Positions 41,535 to 49,473 of a DNA stretch of 64,000 nt are shown here, one piece after another. The position numbers and the translations under genes were made by a program. The notes beneath the pieces were generated by a model. That model searched no databases and had not been told where the DNA came from. It was given only the letters and a program-made list of their open reading frames with translations. Each line of letters begins with the position of its first letter. Within the stretch, counting starts at the first letter, position 1. This stretch comes from Streptomyces sp. HM190 (lineage in GTDB: Bacteria > Actinomycetota > Actinomycetes > Streptomycetales > Streptomycetaceae): the NCBI RefSeq assembly GCF_009857135.1, contig NZ_CP047318.1:3720001-3784000 (forward strand), read 5' to 3'.

Positions 41535-42937
41535 GTGATCGAGGATCTTGGAACGGGTCGGTGGGCTGCGGAACTTGAAGAGCTCTTCCTGCGGGTGGGC
41601 GGCCGGTTCTCGCGCGTCGAGCCGAGGCGGCGGATGCGGGACTACGTGCGCGGCCTGCTGGGGCCGGTGGGCCGCAAGAACGGCCGGCAGCTTGCGGAAT
41701 TCGCCGGCCACGCCACACCGGACGGACTGCGGCGACTGCTCGCCGGTCCTCGATGGGACCCCGAGGAGATCCGCGATGACCTGCAAGGCTATGTCGCGGA
41801 GAAGCTCGGCCGACCGGACGGCGTACTGATCATCGACGACACCGGGTTCCTCAAGAAGGGCACCACCTCGGCCGGGGTGCAACGCCAGTACTCCGGCACG
41901 GCCGGCCGCACCGAGAACCGCCAGATGGGCGTGTTCGCCGCCTACGCCTCAGCCAAGGGCCGCGCGCTGGTGGACCGGGAGCTGTACCTGCCCAAGTCCT
42001 GGACAGGCGATCCGGACCGTTGCCGCGCGGCCAAGATCCCCGCGGACCGCGCGTTCGTGACCAAGGGAGAGCTCGCCCGGCGCCTGGTACTGCGGGCCCT
42101 CGCCTCGGATCTGCCCATCGCCTGGGTCACCGCCGATTCCGCCTACGGCCAGGAGTGGGGATTCCGTCGCTTCCTGGAGGAATCCGGCGTCGGCTATGTG
42201 CTCGCCGTCCCGAAATCACAGCAGGTCAAGTCACTGGTCGGGATCTGGCGTATCGATCAGCTGATCGGCGAGGCACCCGATGACGCCTGGCAGCGTCTGT
42301 CGGCCGGCGACGGCGCCAAGGGCCCGCGCGTCTACGACTGGGCCGCCGCCCAACTACCCGTCATCGACTTCTTCGACGGCGCGGAGCCCACCCATCGCCG
42401 GTGGGTACTGGCCCGCCGCAGCCTCAAACGTCCCGACGAGATCGCCTACTACCTGTGCTACGCGCCGGCCGGCGCCACGGTCGCGGAGCTGGTCCGCATC
42501 GCCGGGTCCCGCTGGGCGATCGAAGAGTGCTTCCAGGCCGCGAAGAACGAGTGCGGCCTTGACGAGTACGAAGTCCGCCGCTATCCGGGCTGGTATCGGC
42601 GCATCACCCTGGCCATGCTCGCGCACGCCTTCCTCGCCGCGATGGCCGCCGCGGCGATCGAAAGGGGGGCCGAAGAAACGGTTCCGGTCTCCTCACGCCC
42701 CTCTCCGTGGCAGAAGTCCGAAGGCTCCTGGCAGCTTGCCATTTCCACCTAACACCCCACCCAAATAAGCGAGTTCAGGCGCTGAGCTGGTCGAGGTGGC
42801 GACGGCGCCATCAGGCAGTCGCCCGGCACTGCCATTACCGCCGCCGAGCCTGCACGCATTTCGGATCCACCGAACCCGCCCCTGACGGAACATCAGGCCC
42901 CTACACTCAGAACCAGACCCCTGACCAGCAGGAATAG
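41535..42937 (+). pseudogene. IS701-family transposase, frameshifted near the C-terminus
   Basis: Frame 1 (GTG 41535 to stop 42752) carries VLIIDDTGFLKKGTTSAGVQRQYSGTAGRTENRQMGVFAAYAS (first Asp), WVTADSAYGQEW (second Asp) and RWAIEECFQAAKNECGLDEYEVRRYPGWYRHI-type text (Glu). After AAAIERG it turns into nonsense, while the expected tail LTPLSVAEVRRLLA...SWSRWRRRHQAVARHCHYRRR is found in another frame ending at 42937. The run of six G at 42664-42669 is the likely slip or indel point. Either an inactivated gene or a frameshift-expressed transposase. Confidence 0.85.
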
Positions 42938-42963
42938 CGAAACGAAACGCTGCTGGAGTACTA
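42871..42963 (-). repeat. right terminal inverted repeat
   Basis: 93 nt, reverse complement of 39455-39542 with a duplicated CGAAA and three substitutions. Its last three bases (42961-42963) form the stop codon of the minus-strand GntR gene. Confidence 0.9.
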
Positions 42964-43233
42964 GGCCGGGGTCTCAGGGGAGGGCGGCAGGGGGTCGGTG
43001 ACAAACCACCCCCGCTGGGGCACGGCGTACACCCAGCCTTCGTCGGCCAGCAGACCGAGCCCCCGCCGCACGGTCGTACGCGCGATCCCGTAACGCTGCA
43101 CAAGCTGAGCCTCACTCGGCAGCATCCGCCCGGGCTGCCAGTCACCGCGCTGAATCTGCCCACGCAGGATCTCGGCCAGTTGCCGGTACGGGGTCAGCGG
43201 CGCGCCATGGTCGATCTCAGCATCAGGGTTCAT
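42961..43233 (-). CDS. small GntR-family regulator (3' end defined by element)
   Basis: 90 residues, essentially a bare GntR winged helix: PYRQLAEILRGQIQRGDWQPGRMLPSEAQLVQRYGIARTTVRRGLGLLADEGWVYAVPQRGWFV. No effector domain. ATG 43233 (MNPDAEID). The TAG stop is contributed by the tip of the right inverted repeat, so the original C-terminus may have been longer. Divergent from a gene pair with a 155-bp gap containing two CGATAC repeats that could be its operators. Confidence 0.88.
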   Translation of the reverse strand: MNPDAEIDHGAPLTPYRQLAEILRGQIQRGDWQPGRMLPSEAQLVQRYGIARTTVRRGLGLLADEGWVYAVPQRGWFVTDPLPPSPETPA

Positions 43234-43388
43234 GGACTTGACGCTAGGCAAGCCGACTGATGCACGCTCTTTGAGATACGTCTCGCGACGAATCGATACA
43301 AGGCGATACGATGGCCCAAAGAAACGCCCCGGCCGGAAGGGTGAGAGCTTCCATGCCGGGGCTGAGCCGACTGATTGGGAGTCGACCT

Positions 43389-43703
43389 ATGCGCAGCCTA
43401 CTGGCCGCGATTCTGGCCCTGTTCCTGCCCGCCCGGGGTGCCCATCGCGCCGCAGCGCCGCCGCCGCTGCCCCCCATCTCCTGTCCGCCCGCTCCGGAAC
43501 CCGCGCCCGTGATCACGTGTCCGCATCCGGCGGACGTCATCACCGCCGACGGCATGCCCCTGGTCCGGCCGTACGTCGTCGAATGGGAACGCGAGCGGGA
43601 CGAACGTGACCGGCGGCGTCTTCAGCGCGAGCGGCGCCGGGCGGCGGTCCTGGCGACGCTGGGGCAGGACTACGTTCCGGTTCCGTGGGAGGCCGCCGTA
43701 TGA
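43389..43703 (+). CDS. small hypothetical protein with hydrophobic N-terminus
   Basis: 104 residues: MRSLLAAILALFLPARGAHR (signal-like or membrane-associated), a Pro/Cys stretch, and a highly charged C-terminal helix VEWERERDERDRRRLQRERRRAAVLATLGQDYVPVPWEAAV. An upstream in-frame ATG (43311) exists but the shorter start is more natural. Function unknown; overlaps the next gene by 4 nt. Confidence 0.7.
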   Translation: MRSLLAAILALFLPARGAHRAAAPPPLPPISCPPAPEPAPVITCPHPADVITADGMPLVRPYVVEWERERDERDRRRLQRERRRAAVLATLGQDYVPVPWEAAV

Positions 43704-43963
43704 GCACGAGTACGCCGCGTCTGCGCAGTCTCGGCCTCGACCCGGACACCGGCAAGGAGGCCCTGGCGGTCACGGACCCCGGCGGCCGTCTTGAGGAGCT
43801 GGCCGACGTGCACGCCCTGAAGGCCGCCGCCGTCCTGGTGACGGTCGTCGGTGCCGTACTGGAGGTGGGGAAGGCGTCGGACGCCGAGCTCGCCGCCTTC
43901 GTCACGCCGTTGCACGCCGCGCTCGAAGAATGCGTCGGCATCATGGCGGCGGACAGGGAGTGA
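43700..43963 (+). CDS. small hypothetical protein
   Basis: 87 residues, predicted helical: RLEELADVHALKAAAVLVTVVGAVLEVGKASDAELAAFVTPLHAALEECVGIM. ATG overlaps the previous stop (ATGA at 43700-43703), so the two small genes form an operon opposite GntR. Function unknown. A strong hairpin follows at 44004. Confidence 0.72.
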   Translation: MSTSTPRLRSLGLDPDTGKEALAVTDPGGRLEELADVHALKAAAVLVTVVGAVLEVGKASDAELAAFVTPLHAALEECVGIMAADRE

Positions 43964-44003
43964 CGCGGCGTAGAGGCGATTCGGCCGCAGGGCCGGTGGT
44001 GCC

Positions 44004-44035
44004 GTGGGTGCCCGGAGATCCTCCTGGGCACCCAC
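44004..44035 (+). terminator. strong hairpin terminator
   Basis: GTGGGTGCCC (44004-44013) and GGGCACCCAC (44026-44035) form a perfect 10-bp stem with an additional inner GGAG/CTCC stem; 40 nt after the small gene pair. Confidence 0.88.
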
Positions 44036-44186
44036 CCTCCACCGACCGCGGCACGGGGCTGTTCCTGCGGCGGGAGGCCGGCCGCCGCACCCTCCTGCCC
44101 GCTGCCCCACCGCCGGGCCCATGTCCAGGTCGCGCCGCGAACGCTGGACGGTGTCCTGACGCAGCGGTCACACTTGACCCCTGACC

Positions 44187-45122
44187 GTGACTGTTCATCA
44201 CGCACACCGGGGGCAAGGTGCCGCAGGAGGCGATCACGACCGTTACGAACTCCTGGAGTAGCTGAGCCACGGCGGCATGGGCGACGTGTGCCTGCACCTG
44301 CTGCGCAAGGCGCCCGAGGCGCGGCCCGCCGACACGCAGGAGGTGTACGCGCGGCTGCTGCCGTTCCTCCCGCCGCCGGGCCAGGAGCCCGGCACGGCGG
44401 ACGCCGGGCCGGGCGGCGCGCCCGACCCCACGGGCGTGTTCCGTCGCCCGTTCGCGCCCCGCGCCCGCGCCCAGGCCCCGGCGCCCGGTGGTCCGGCGCC
44501 GACGGCCGTCCTCCCGGGGGCCCAGCCGGTGCCCGTCCCCGCCCGGCTGCGTGAAGACATCAAGGAGGCGTACGCGCATTCCGACGCCCTGCTGGAGGAG
44601 GAGCGGTTCGCGCAGGCCGCCGAGGTGCTCGGCGAGGTCATCGAACCGGCCGCCCTCGCCCTCGGCTCCGAGAGCAGGCAGGTCCTGGCGCTGCGCCGCC
44701 AGCGGGCGGCGATCCGCCTCCTCGGCGGCGACTACCGGGCCGCCCTGCCCGAGTTCGACGTCCTCGCCGACGCCTACGCCCGTATCGCCGGGCCCACCGG
44801 CGAGCAGGCGCGCGCCTGCCGCGCCCAGGCGGCCCGCTGCCGCGCCGAACTCGGCCAGGTCACCGACGCGCTCGCCGCGCTCCAGGGCGTGCTGAACGTC
44901 GTGCGGGCCGTCGACAGCGACGTGAGCGAGGAAGCCGTGGAGCTGCGGCACAACATCGGGATGCTGCTGCTCGCCCAGGGCCGGACCGTCGAGGCGCGGC
45001 AGGTCCTCGAACCGCTCCACCAGGACATGTGCATGGTGTTCGGCCCGGAGGACGAGATGACCGTCGAGATCGCCGAGGCGCTCGCCGTGATCCGCCTCGA
45101 CCTCGACGGTTCGGCTTCCTGA
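44187..45122 (+). pseudogene. Ser/Thr protein kinase-TPR gene with internal deletion and stop
   Basis: From GTG 44187 the frame reads ...DHDRYELLE, a TAG stop at 44259-44261, then LSHGGMGDV: the start of a Hanks kinase with its glycine loop. It then jumps directly to CLHLLRKAPEARPADTQEVYARLLPFLPPPG, text normally found at the end of the kinase C-lobe, so roughly 220-250 residues (catalytic Lys, HRD, DFG) are missing. The remainder (about 44560-45120) is an intact TPR-like helical region. An ATG at 44277 could still express a 281-residue TPR fragment. Likely a decayed kinase gene at the edge of the accessory region. Confidence 0.8.
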
Positions 45123-45220
45123 CCCGCCACCTCCAGAAGCAGCATCGCCACAACCATGCGGTCCAGGTGATCGGGCTGTGCGCGGGCGTCGAGGCGTGTC
45201 CGGGTGCCGGTCGTGCGGGA

Positions 45221-45252
45221 GGCGCGCCCGGCCGTGGGGTGCCGGGCGCGCC
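45221..45252. terminator. hairpin between convergent genes
   Basis: Perfect 11-bp stem GGCGCGCCCGG (45221-45231) / CCGGGCGCGCC (45242-45252). Confidence 0.8.
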
Positions 45253-45303
45253 TGGACTGGCGGGCGTGGCTGAAGGGGTTCAGGTCACGCGCCTGGTGGT
45301 GGG

Positions 45304-45927
45304 TCAGCGGTGGTGGCGGCCGTTGTCGGTGTGGCGGTGGTCGCCGTGACGGTTGTCGCCGTGGCGGTTGTCGCCGTGGTCGTCCATGTCGTGGTGGCGG
45401 TGGTCGCCGTGGTCGTTCATGTCGTGGTGGCGGTGGTGGCCGCGGTCGTCCATGTCGTGGTGGCGGTGGTGGCCCCAGGATTCGCTGTCGATGAAGCGGC
45501 CGCGGTCGTTGCGGAGGGTGGCGGTGTCGGAGCGGTTGCCCCAGATGTGGTGGCGGCTGCGCTGGTACAGGTCGCTGGCCGTGTCGCGACCGAAGCCGGT
45601 GTGGATGCGGACCGTCGTACGGCCCCGGAGGCGGTAGTCGTCGAAGGTGTAGGTGCGGCCGTCCTCGTTCCTGAGGGTCCAGCCGTCGAGGTTGACGCCG
45701 TGCCGGGTGGTGTTGGTGATCTCCACCCACTCCCGGTTCAGGGAGCGGTTCGAGCGGTCGTCGCGGCCCGGGGCGTCGTACTGGACCTCGGAGATCGTCA
45801 CCCTCAGCCGGGGGTGACGGTCGTGGTCGGCGGCGGACGCCGGCAGGGCGACCAGCGAGATCAGCGCGCCGGCGGCGAGCGTGGCAGCGGCGAGACGGCG
45901 GGCGCCGGCAGAAGCGGTGGCGGACAA
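45304..45927 (-). CDS. secreted lamin-tail-domain protein with His/Asp-rich repeat tail
   Basis: 207 residues from TTG 45927 (GAGGGAG 5 nt upstream; no ATG or GTG suits). Signal peptide about 1-31 ending ALPASAA; lamin-tail Ig-like domain about 40-140 (VTISEVQYDAPGRDDRSNRSLNREWVEITNTTRHGVNLDGWTLRNEDGRTYTFDDYRL). The last ~60 residues are repeats of HHDMDDRGHHRH-like units, about 40 percent His with Asp, a likely extracellular metal-binding tail. Function unknown. Confidence 0.85.
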   Translation of the reverse strand: MSATASAGARRLAAATLAAGALISLVALPASAADHDRHPRLRVTISEVQYDAPGRDDRSNRSLNREWVEITNTTRHGVNLDGWTLRNEDGRTYTFDDYRLRGRTTVRIHTGFGRDTASDLYQRSRHHIWGNRSDTATLRNDRGRFIDSESWGHHRHHDMDDRGHHRHHDMNDHGDHRHHDMDDHGDNRHGDNRHGDHRHTDNGRHHR

Positions 45928-46426
45928 AAGGGCTCCCTCGTGGTGCGGACACCTTCCCCGGGTCGCCGATGCGGGCCGCGGGGAAGTGGTGCGGTGGCGG
46001 CCGGTTGGCCGCACGCACACTCTGTCCACGTCATGGAGAAATCGTGGTGCAACATCCCTCTCTGTTACCTGGTGTCCACATTTCTATGACTCTCGCCTGC
46101 AACGTCCATCAATGCGTTCAACGACCGGCATCGCGTCGCCGGGGGGTCGGATTGTCCTGCGGGGGTTGGGGTGCGGCGGTGTCCTCATCTCCCTGTGACG
46201 CTCGGGAGCGGGGCGGGCATCACCCGAAAGTGAGTAACAGGTCGTAAGCACCCGGGGTCCGGGCTTCGCCCGGCACGCGTCGCCGCCGTCGGTTCCGCGA
46301 GGGGTGCCGGGGCCGGCCGGAGCCGTGCGGCGGGACACCGGGCGGGCGGTCGGTGCGTCCTCGGAGGGCGATCTTGTGCAGGTCCGTCGAGAATGAGCAC
46401 CAGGGATCCTGTCGCGGCTGTGGCGG
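45928..46426. other. 499-bp gap: upstream region of the lamin-tail gene
   Basis: No gene supported. The stretch 46020-46130 is AT-richer and presumably holds the leftward promoter. A hairpin CCGGGC-TTC-GCCCGG lies at 46259-46273. Confidence 0.5.
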
Positions 46427-46945
46427 GTGGGTGGCTTGCTCTGCGGTCGGAGGTCGGTCGTGGGATCGGGATCTGGTTCTGGTGCTGGTGCTGGTTCTCG
46501 TCGGGAAAGCGGTGCGGCCTCTGCGGTCGAGTGGCTGGGCCCGTCGGACGACGCGGGTCGGATCGTCGAGGGTGGGGGCCGCCTGCCCGAGCGGGCCGAG
46601 GAGGCGGGGAACGCTGGTCCGGTGGTGCCGTCGGGCGTCCCCGTCGCCGGCTCGCACGACGAACTTCTCCTCGTCCGGGATCTGGTGGCACGGCTGACCG
46701 CCGACTATCCCTCGGTCGGCGTCGCGACCGTCGAGGCGGCGGTCAGGGCCGCCTACGACGTCTTCCGTCAGGCCCGGGTGCGGGCCTACGTTCCCATCCT
46801 GGTCGAACGCCGGTCCCGGAAGGCGCTCAGGGCCCACTGCCTCGCCGCCCCCGCGCCCACCTCCGCCCCTCCCTCCACCCCCGCCCCGGAGCCGGCTCCG
46901 ACCCCGGCTCCGGCTCCGACCCCGGCCCCGGCCCCGGCCCCCTAG
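46427..46945 (+). CDS. three-helix-bundle domain hypothetical protein
   Basis: Up to 172 residues. The recognisable part is DELLLVRDLVARLTADYPSVGVATVEAAVRAAYDVFRQARVRAYVPILVERRSRKALRAH (about 78-140), a short three-helix domain found in many small actinobacterial proteins of unknown role. It is followed by an Ala/Pro repeat tail. The N-terminal 75 residues are low complexity and the true start may lie further downstream (near 46615). Confidence 0.6.
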   Translation: MGGLLCGRRSVVGSGSGSGAGAGSRRESGAASAVEWLGPSDDAGRIVEGGGRLPERAEEAGNAGPVVPSGVPVAGSHDELLLVRDLVARLTADYPSVGVATVEAAVRAAYDVFRQARVRAYVPILVERRSRKALRAHCLAAPAPTSAPPSTPAPEPAPTPAPAPTPAPAPAP

Positions 46946-47114
46946 CGTCGCGTGACACCGCGGCCTGGCGGGCGCGCCGCCGGGAACCGCCGGGAACCGT
47001 CCCCGCCCAGGTGAAGGGGGACGTGGAGGTGGCCGCGGGAATCTCTAGGACGATCGGGCCGGTGCGTGCACACTGGGGGCAGAGTGCCGGTAGGCACCAC
47101 CGGGAAGGATCGAC

Positions 47115-47411
47115 ATGTTGATCATCTTTGGCACCAAGGGCTACCTGTACCAGCTCGCGATACTCACGCTGGTGTGCGGGCAGTGCGGGAACCCCTCCGC
47201 GCACACGCTGCGCAAGCGGGTCACGAAGTTCACGTTGTTCTTCGTGCCGTTGTTCCCGGTGTCGACGAAGTACCAGACGCAGTGCACGTTCTGCGGCGCC
47301 GAGCAGAAGGTGACCGCCGAGCAGGCCGAGCAGCTCCAGGCGCAGGGCGCGGGCGGTCCGAGCGGTCACTTCCAGGGCCGGGACCAGAGCCAGCAGCCCT
47401 ACCAGTCCTGA
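47115..47411 (+). CDS. zinc-ribbon domain membrane-associated protein
   Basis: 98 residues: MLIIFGTKGYLYQLAILTLVCGQCGNPSAHTLRKRVTKFTLFFVPLFPVSTKYQTQCTFCGAEQKVT with two CxxC pairs (CGQC and CTFC) and a hydrophobic segment between them, the zinc_ribbon_15-type arrangement, then a Gln/Gly-rich tail. ATG 47115 follows GGAAGGATCGAC. Function unknown. Confidence 0.85.
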   Translation: MLIIFGTKGYLYQLAILTLVCGQCGNPSAHTLRKRVTKFTLFFVPLFPVSTKYQTQCTFCGAEQKVTAEQAEQLQAQGAGGPSGHFQGRDQSQQPYQS

Positions 47412-47455
47412 CCCGGTTGTCAGGGGGGCGGGCGACGTAGCGTCCGCCGTACGAC

Positions 47456-47514
47456 TCCCCTTCCAATCCCCTTCCAATCCCCCTCCAGTTCCCCTCCAAT
47501 CCCCCTCGAACCGC
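47456..47514. repeat. pyrimidine-rich 11-bp tandem repeat
   Basis: Five iterations of a CCCCTTCCAAT/CCCCCTCCAAT-like unit, strongly strand-asymmetric (C/T on the plus strand), in the gap between the zinc-ribbon gene and the next leftward gene. Confidence 0.8.
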
Positions 47515-47593
47515 CTCACCCCCGGCCCCGACCACCCGCCCTCGCCGGACCGGGCGGGCATCCCGTGTTCCAGGTCGGTGCCGCGTGACCAGG

Positions 47594-48523
47594 TCAGTGC
47601 CGCGTGCCCGGGGCGGGGTCGGCGTTTCCCCTCCGGGGCCTTTCCCCTCCCGCCCCTCGCCGGGGCAGCCGTGGTGGTCGTGGCTGCGCGTGGGGCGCCG
47701 GGGGCCTTGGCCAGGTGTTCGTCGCCGTGTTCGCCGCCGTGGTCGCCGCCGCGTTCCTCGCCGTGGTCGCCGCCAGGAGCATCGTCATGTGTTCGGCGAA
47801 GTCGGGGCGTGGCAAGGGGAGTTCGAAGTCGGGGTTGTCGACGTAGCCGAGCGTCACCGCTCCGGGGACGTAGTGCATGACCGCGTCGGCGAGTTCCGTG
47901 CGGGGCAGGGCCGTCCGGTCGAGGTGGGTGAGGGCGCGGAGCACCGTCGGGAAGCTGGCGTCGTAGGCGACGGGGACGCAGGCGTCGTACGCGGCGGGGA
48001 CGCCGGTGTCGTACGCCGTGGGGGCTCCGCCTGCCTCGTGGGACGCGGTGAGGGGTTCCGGTGACGGGCGCGTGCCGATGCTGGTCTGTTCGCGCCACCA
48101 CGCCGCCGCGTCCGCGTCGCCGAGGACCAAATGCTGGAGGTAGAGACAGTACGAGGCGAGGTCGTCGCCGGCGCCCGCCGCGTACTGCCACCAGGAGCGG
48201 GCGCTGTCCGCGGCGTCGGCGAGCTGGAGGACGCAGCCGAGGACGCGGGCGCCCGGCGGTTCGGGCAGGTGCTCGGTGACGAACGCCTGGAGGGAGTCGG
48301 AGGTGGTGTGGGCCAGGACCGTCTCGCACAGGGTGCGCAGGTCGCGGGCGGCCATCGTGCGGGTGCGGTCGTGCTGGCGGGCGCCGCCGACGAGCGGGTC
48401 GTGACCGAGCGCGCCCGGCACTATGTCGTGCGGTATCACCGGGGTTTCGAGGAGGCGGGCCCGGGCGAGGAGGTCGTCCAGCGGGGCAGGCGGGGGCATG
48501 GGGGTCATCGGCGTGGGCGTCAT
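47594..48523 (-). CDS. hypothetical helical protein, third gene of the sigma-fusion operon
   Basis: 309 residues. N-terminal Met/Pro/Thr-rich start (MTPTPMTPMPPP), a helical middle region (MAARDLRTLCETVLAHTTSDSLQAFVTEHLPEPPGARVLGCVLQLADAADSARSWWQYAAGAGDDLASYCLYLQHLVLGDADAAAWWREQT) reminiscent of repeat-type helical hairpins, a short YDTGVPAAYDACVPVAYDA duplication, and an Arg/Pro/Ala-rich tail. I do not recognise a family. Its ATG overlaps the stop codon of the sigma-fusion gene (ATGA at 48520-48523), implying coupled translation and a joint function. Confidence 0.75.
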   Translation of the reverse strand: MTPTPMTPMPPPAPLDDLLARARLLETPVIPHDIVPGALGHDPLVGGARQHDRTRTMAARDLRTLCETVLAHTTSDSLQAFVTEHLPEPPGARVLGCVLQLADAADSARSWWQYAAGAGDDLASYCLYLQHLVLGDADAAAWWREQTSIGTRPSPEPLTASHEAGGAPTAYDTGVPAAYDACVPVAYDASFPTVLRALTHLDRTALPRTELADAVMHYVPGAVTLGYVDNPDFELPLPRPDFAEHMTMLLAATTARNAAATTAANTATNTWPRPPAPHAQPRPPRLPRRGAGGERPRRGNADPAPGTRH

Positions 48524-49473
48524 TCGGGGATCTCTCCCGGGTGGTTCTGGGGTTCCGGGGCGTGGCCGTGCCGCTGCTGGAGGCGGAGCGCCGCGGTGAG
48601 GGTCTTGCGGGCGTACCGGTCGGCCGTGTGGACGGAGGCGATGGGCACGCCCAGGACGTCGGCGACGGCGGCGTGGTCCATGCCGCGCAGGTACGTGAGC
48701 ACCATGACGTCCAGCTGGTGGGCGGGCAGGCGGCTGATCGCCTTGAAGAGGGCCATCGACTCCTCGATCTGCGCGAACCGCGCCTCCGGGGTGGCGAGCA
48801 CGCTCAGGGCGACCGTGTCGAACGCGGTGCGGGCCAGCTCCGGGCAGCCGTCGACGTGGCGGGCGCGGGCCATGACGCTCCGGCGCAGCACGGACCAGGC
48901 GAACGGCACGACGTCGGAGCTGGCCAGCGCCTCGTCCCAGCGGAACCACAGCACGTCGAACGTCTCCGCGACGACCTCCCGCGCCTCGTCCTCGCCGAGG
49001 AACAGCCGGGCGTAGGCGAGGTAGGCGGAGCGGTTGAGTTCGGTGAACGCCTGGTGCTCCAACGGGGGTACGGTCGGCCCGGTCGACACGGTCGCCCGTC
49101 CGGGCGGGTGCGTGCGGTTCTGGATGCAGCCGTCTATCCAGTCGGGTTTCTTCTCGGCCTCCAGCGCGGCGGCCATCCAGAGCCGGCGCATCGGCCAGCT
49201 CGGTACGTCGAGGACGTCCAGCAGGCCGTAGGTGATCTCCCAGCGCGGGTAGCGGCCCGTGCCGCGCAGAAGTTCGGAGATCTTCGACTTGGCCCAGCCG
49301 GACCGGCAGCTCAGCTCACTGATCGTCAGTCCGCTGGCCAGGAACCGGTGGCGCAGGGGCTCCAGCCAGGCGCGGTGGGCGGCGCCCACTCCGTCGGCTA
49401 TCGGCCCGAGCTTGCGGCCGGGCTTGCCCGCCGGCGGTCCCCCTCCGGGCCGCCGCGACAGGGACGGGGTCAC
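48520..49473 (-). CDS. XRE-type HTH fused to sigma-70-like factor
   Basis: 317 residues from GTG 49473 (GAGGAG 8 nt upstream). N-terminal XRE-like HTH about 35-90 (RHRFLASGLTISELSCRSGWAKSKISELLRGTGRYPRWEITYGLLDVL), a linker with WIDGCIQNRTHPPG, then sigma region 2-like text (FTELNRSAYLAYARLFLGEDEAREVVAETFDVLWFRWDEAL) and region 4 (AISRLPAHQLDVMVLTYLRGMDHAAVADVLGVPIASVHTADRYARKTLTAAL). An ECF-like sigma with an N-terminal DNA-binding domain. GTG overlaps the stop of the upstream repeat peptide gene (GTGA); ATG of the next gene overlaps its own stop. Confidence 0.85.
   Translation of the reverse strand: MTPSLSRRPGGGPPAGKPGRKLGPIADGVGAAHRAWLEPLRHRFLASGLTISELSCRSGWAKSKISELLRGTGRYPRWEITYGLLDVLDVPSWPMRRLWMAAALEAEKKPDWIDGCIQNRTHPPGRATVSTGPTVPPLEHQAFTELNRSAYLAYARLFLGEDEAREVVAETFDVLWFRWDEALASSDVVPFAWSVLRRSVMARARHVDGCPELARTAFDTVALSVLATPEARFAQIEESMALFKAISRLPAHQLDVMVLTYLRGMDHAAVADVLGVPIASVHTADRYARKTLTAALRLQQRHGHAPEPQNHPGEIPE

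Larger units (their letters stand above)
39455..42963. mobile_element. 3.5-kb element with ~90-bp terminal inverted repeats
   Basis: The left end 39455-39542 and the right end 42871-42963 are reverse complements over their full length: 88 versus 93 nt, differing by one 5-bp duplication (CGAAA) and three substitutions. Inside are a HAD-type gene, an IS256-family transposase and a frameshifted IS701-family transposase. Outer tips read TAGTACTC...GAGTACTA, compatible with a TA target duplication. Long ends plus two unrelated transposases suggest either a composite of nested insertions or a unit transposon with a passenger gene. Confidence 0.8.
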
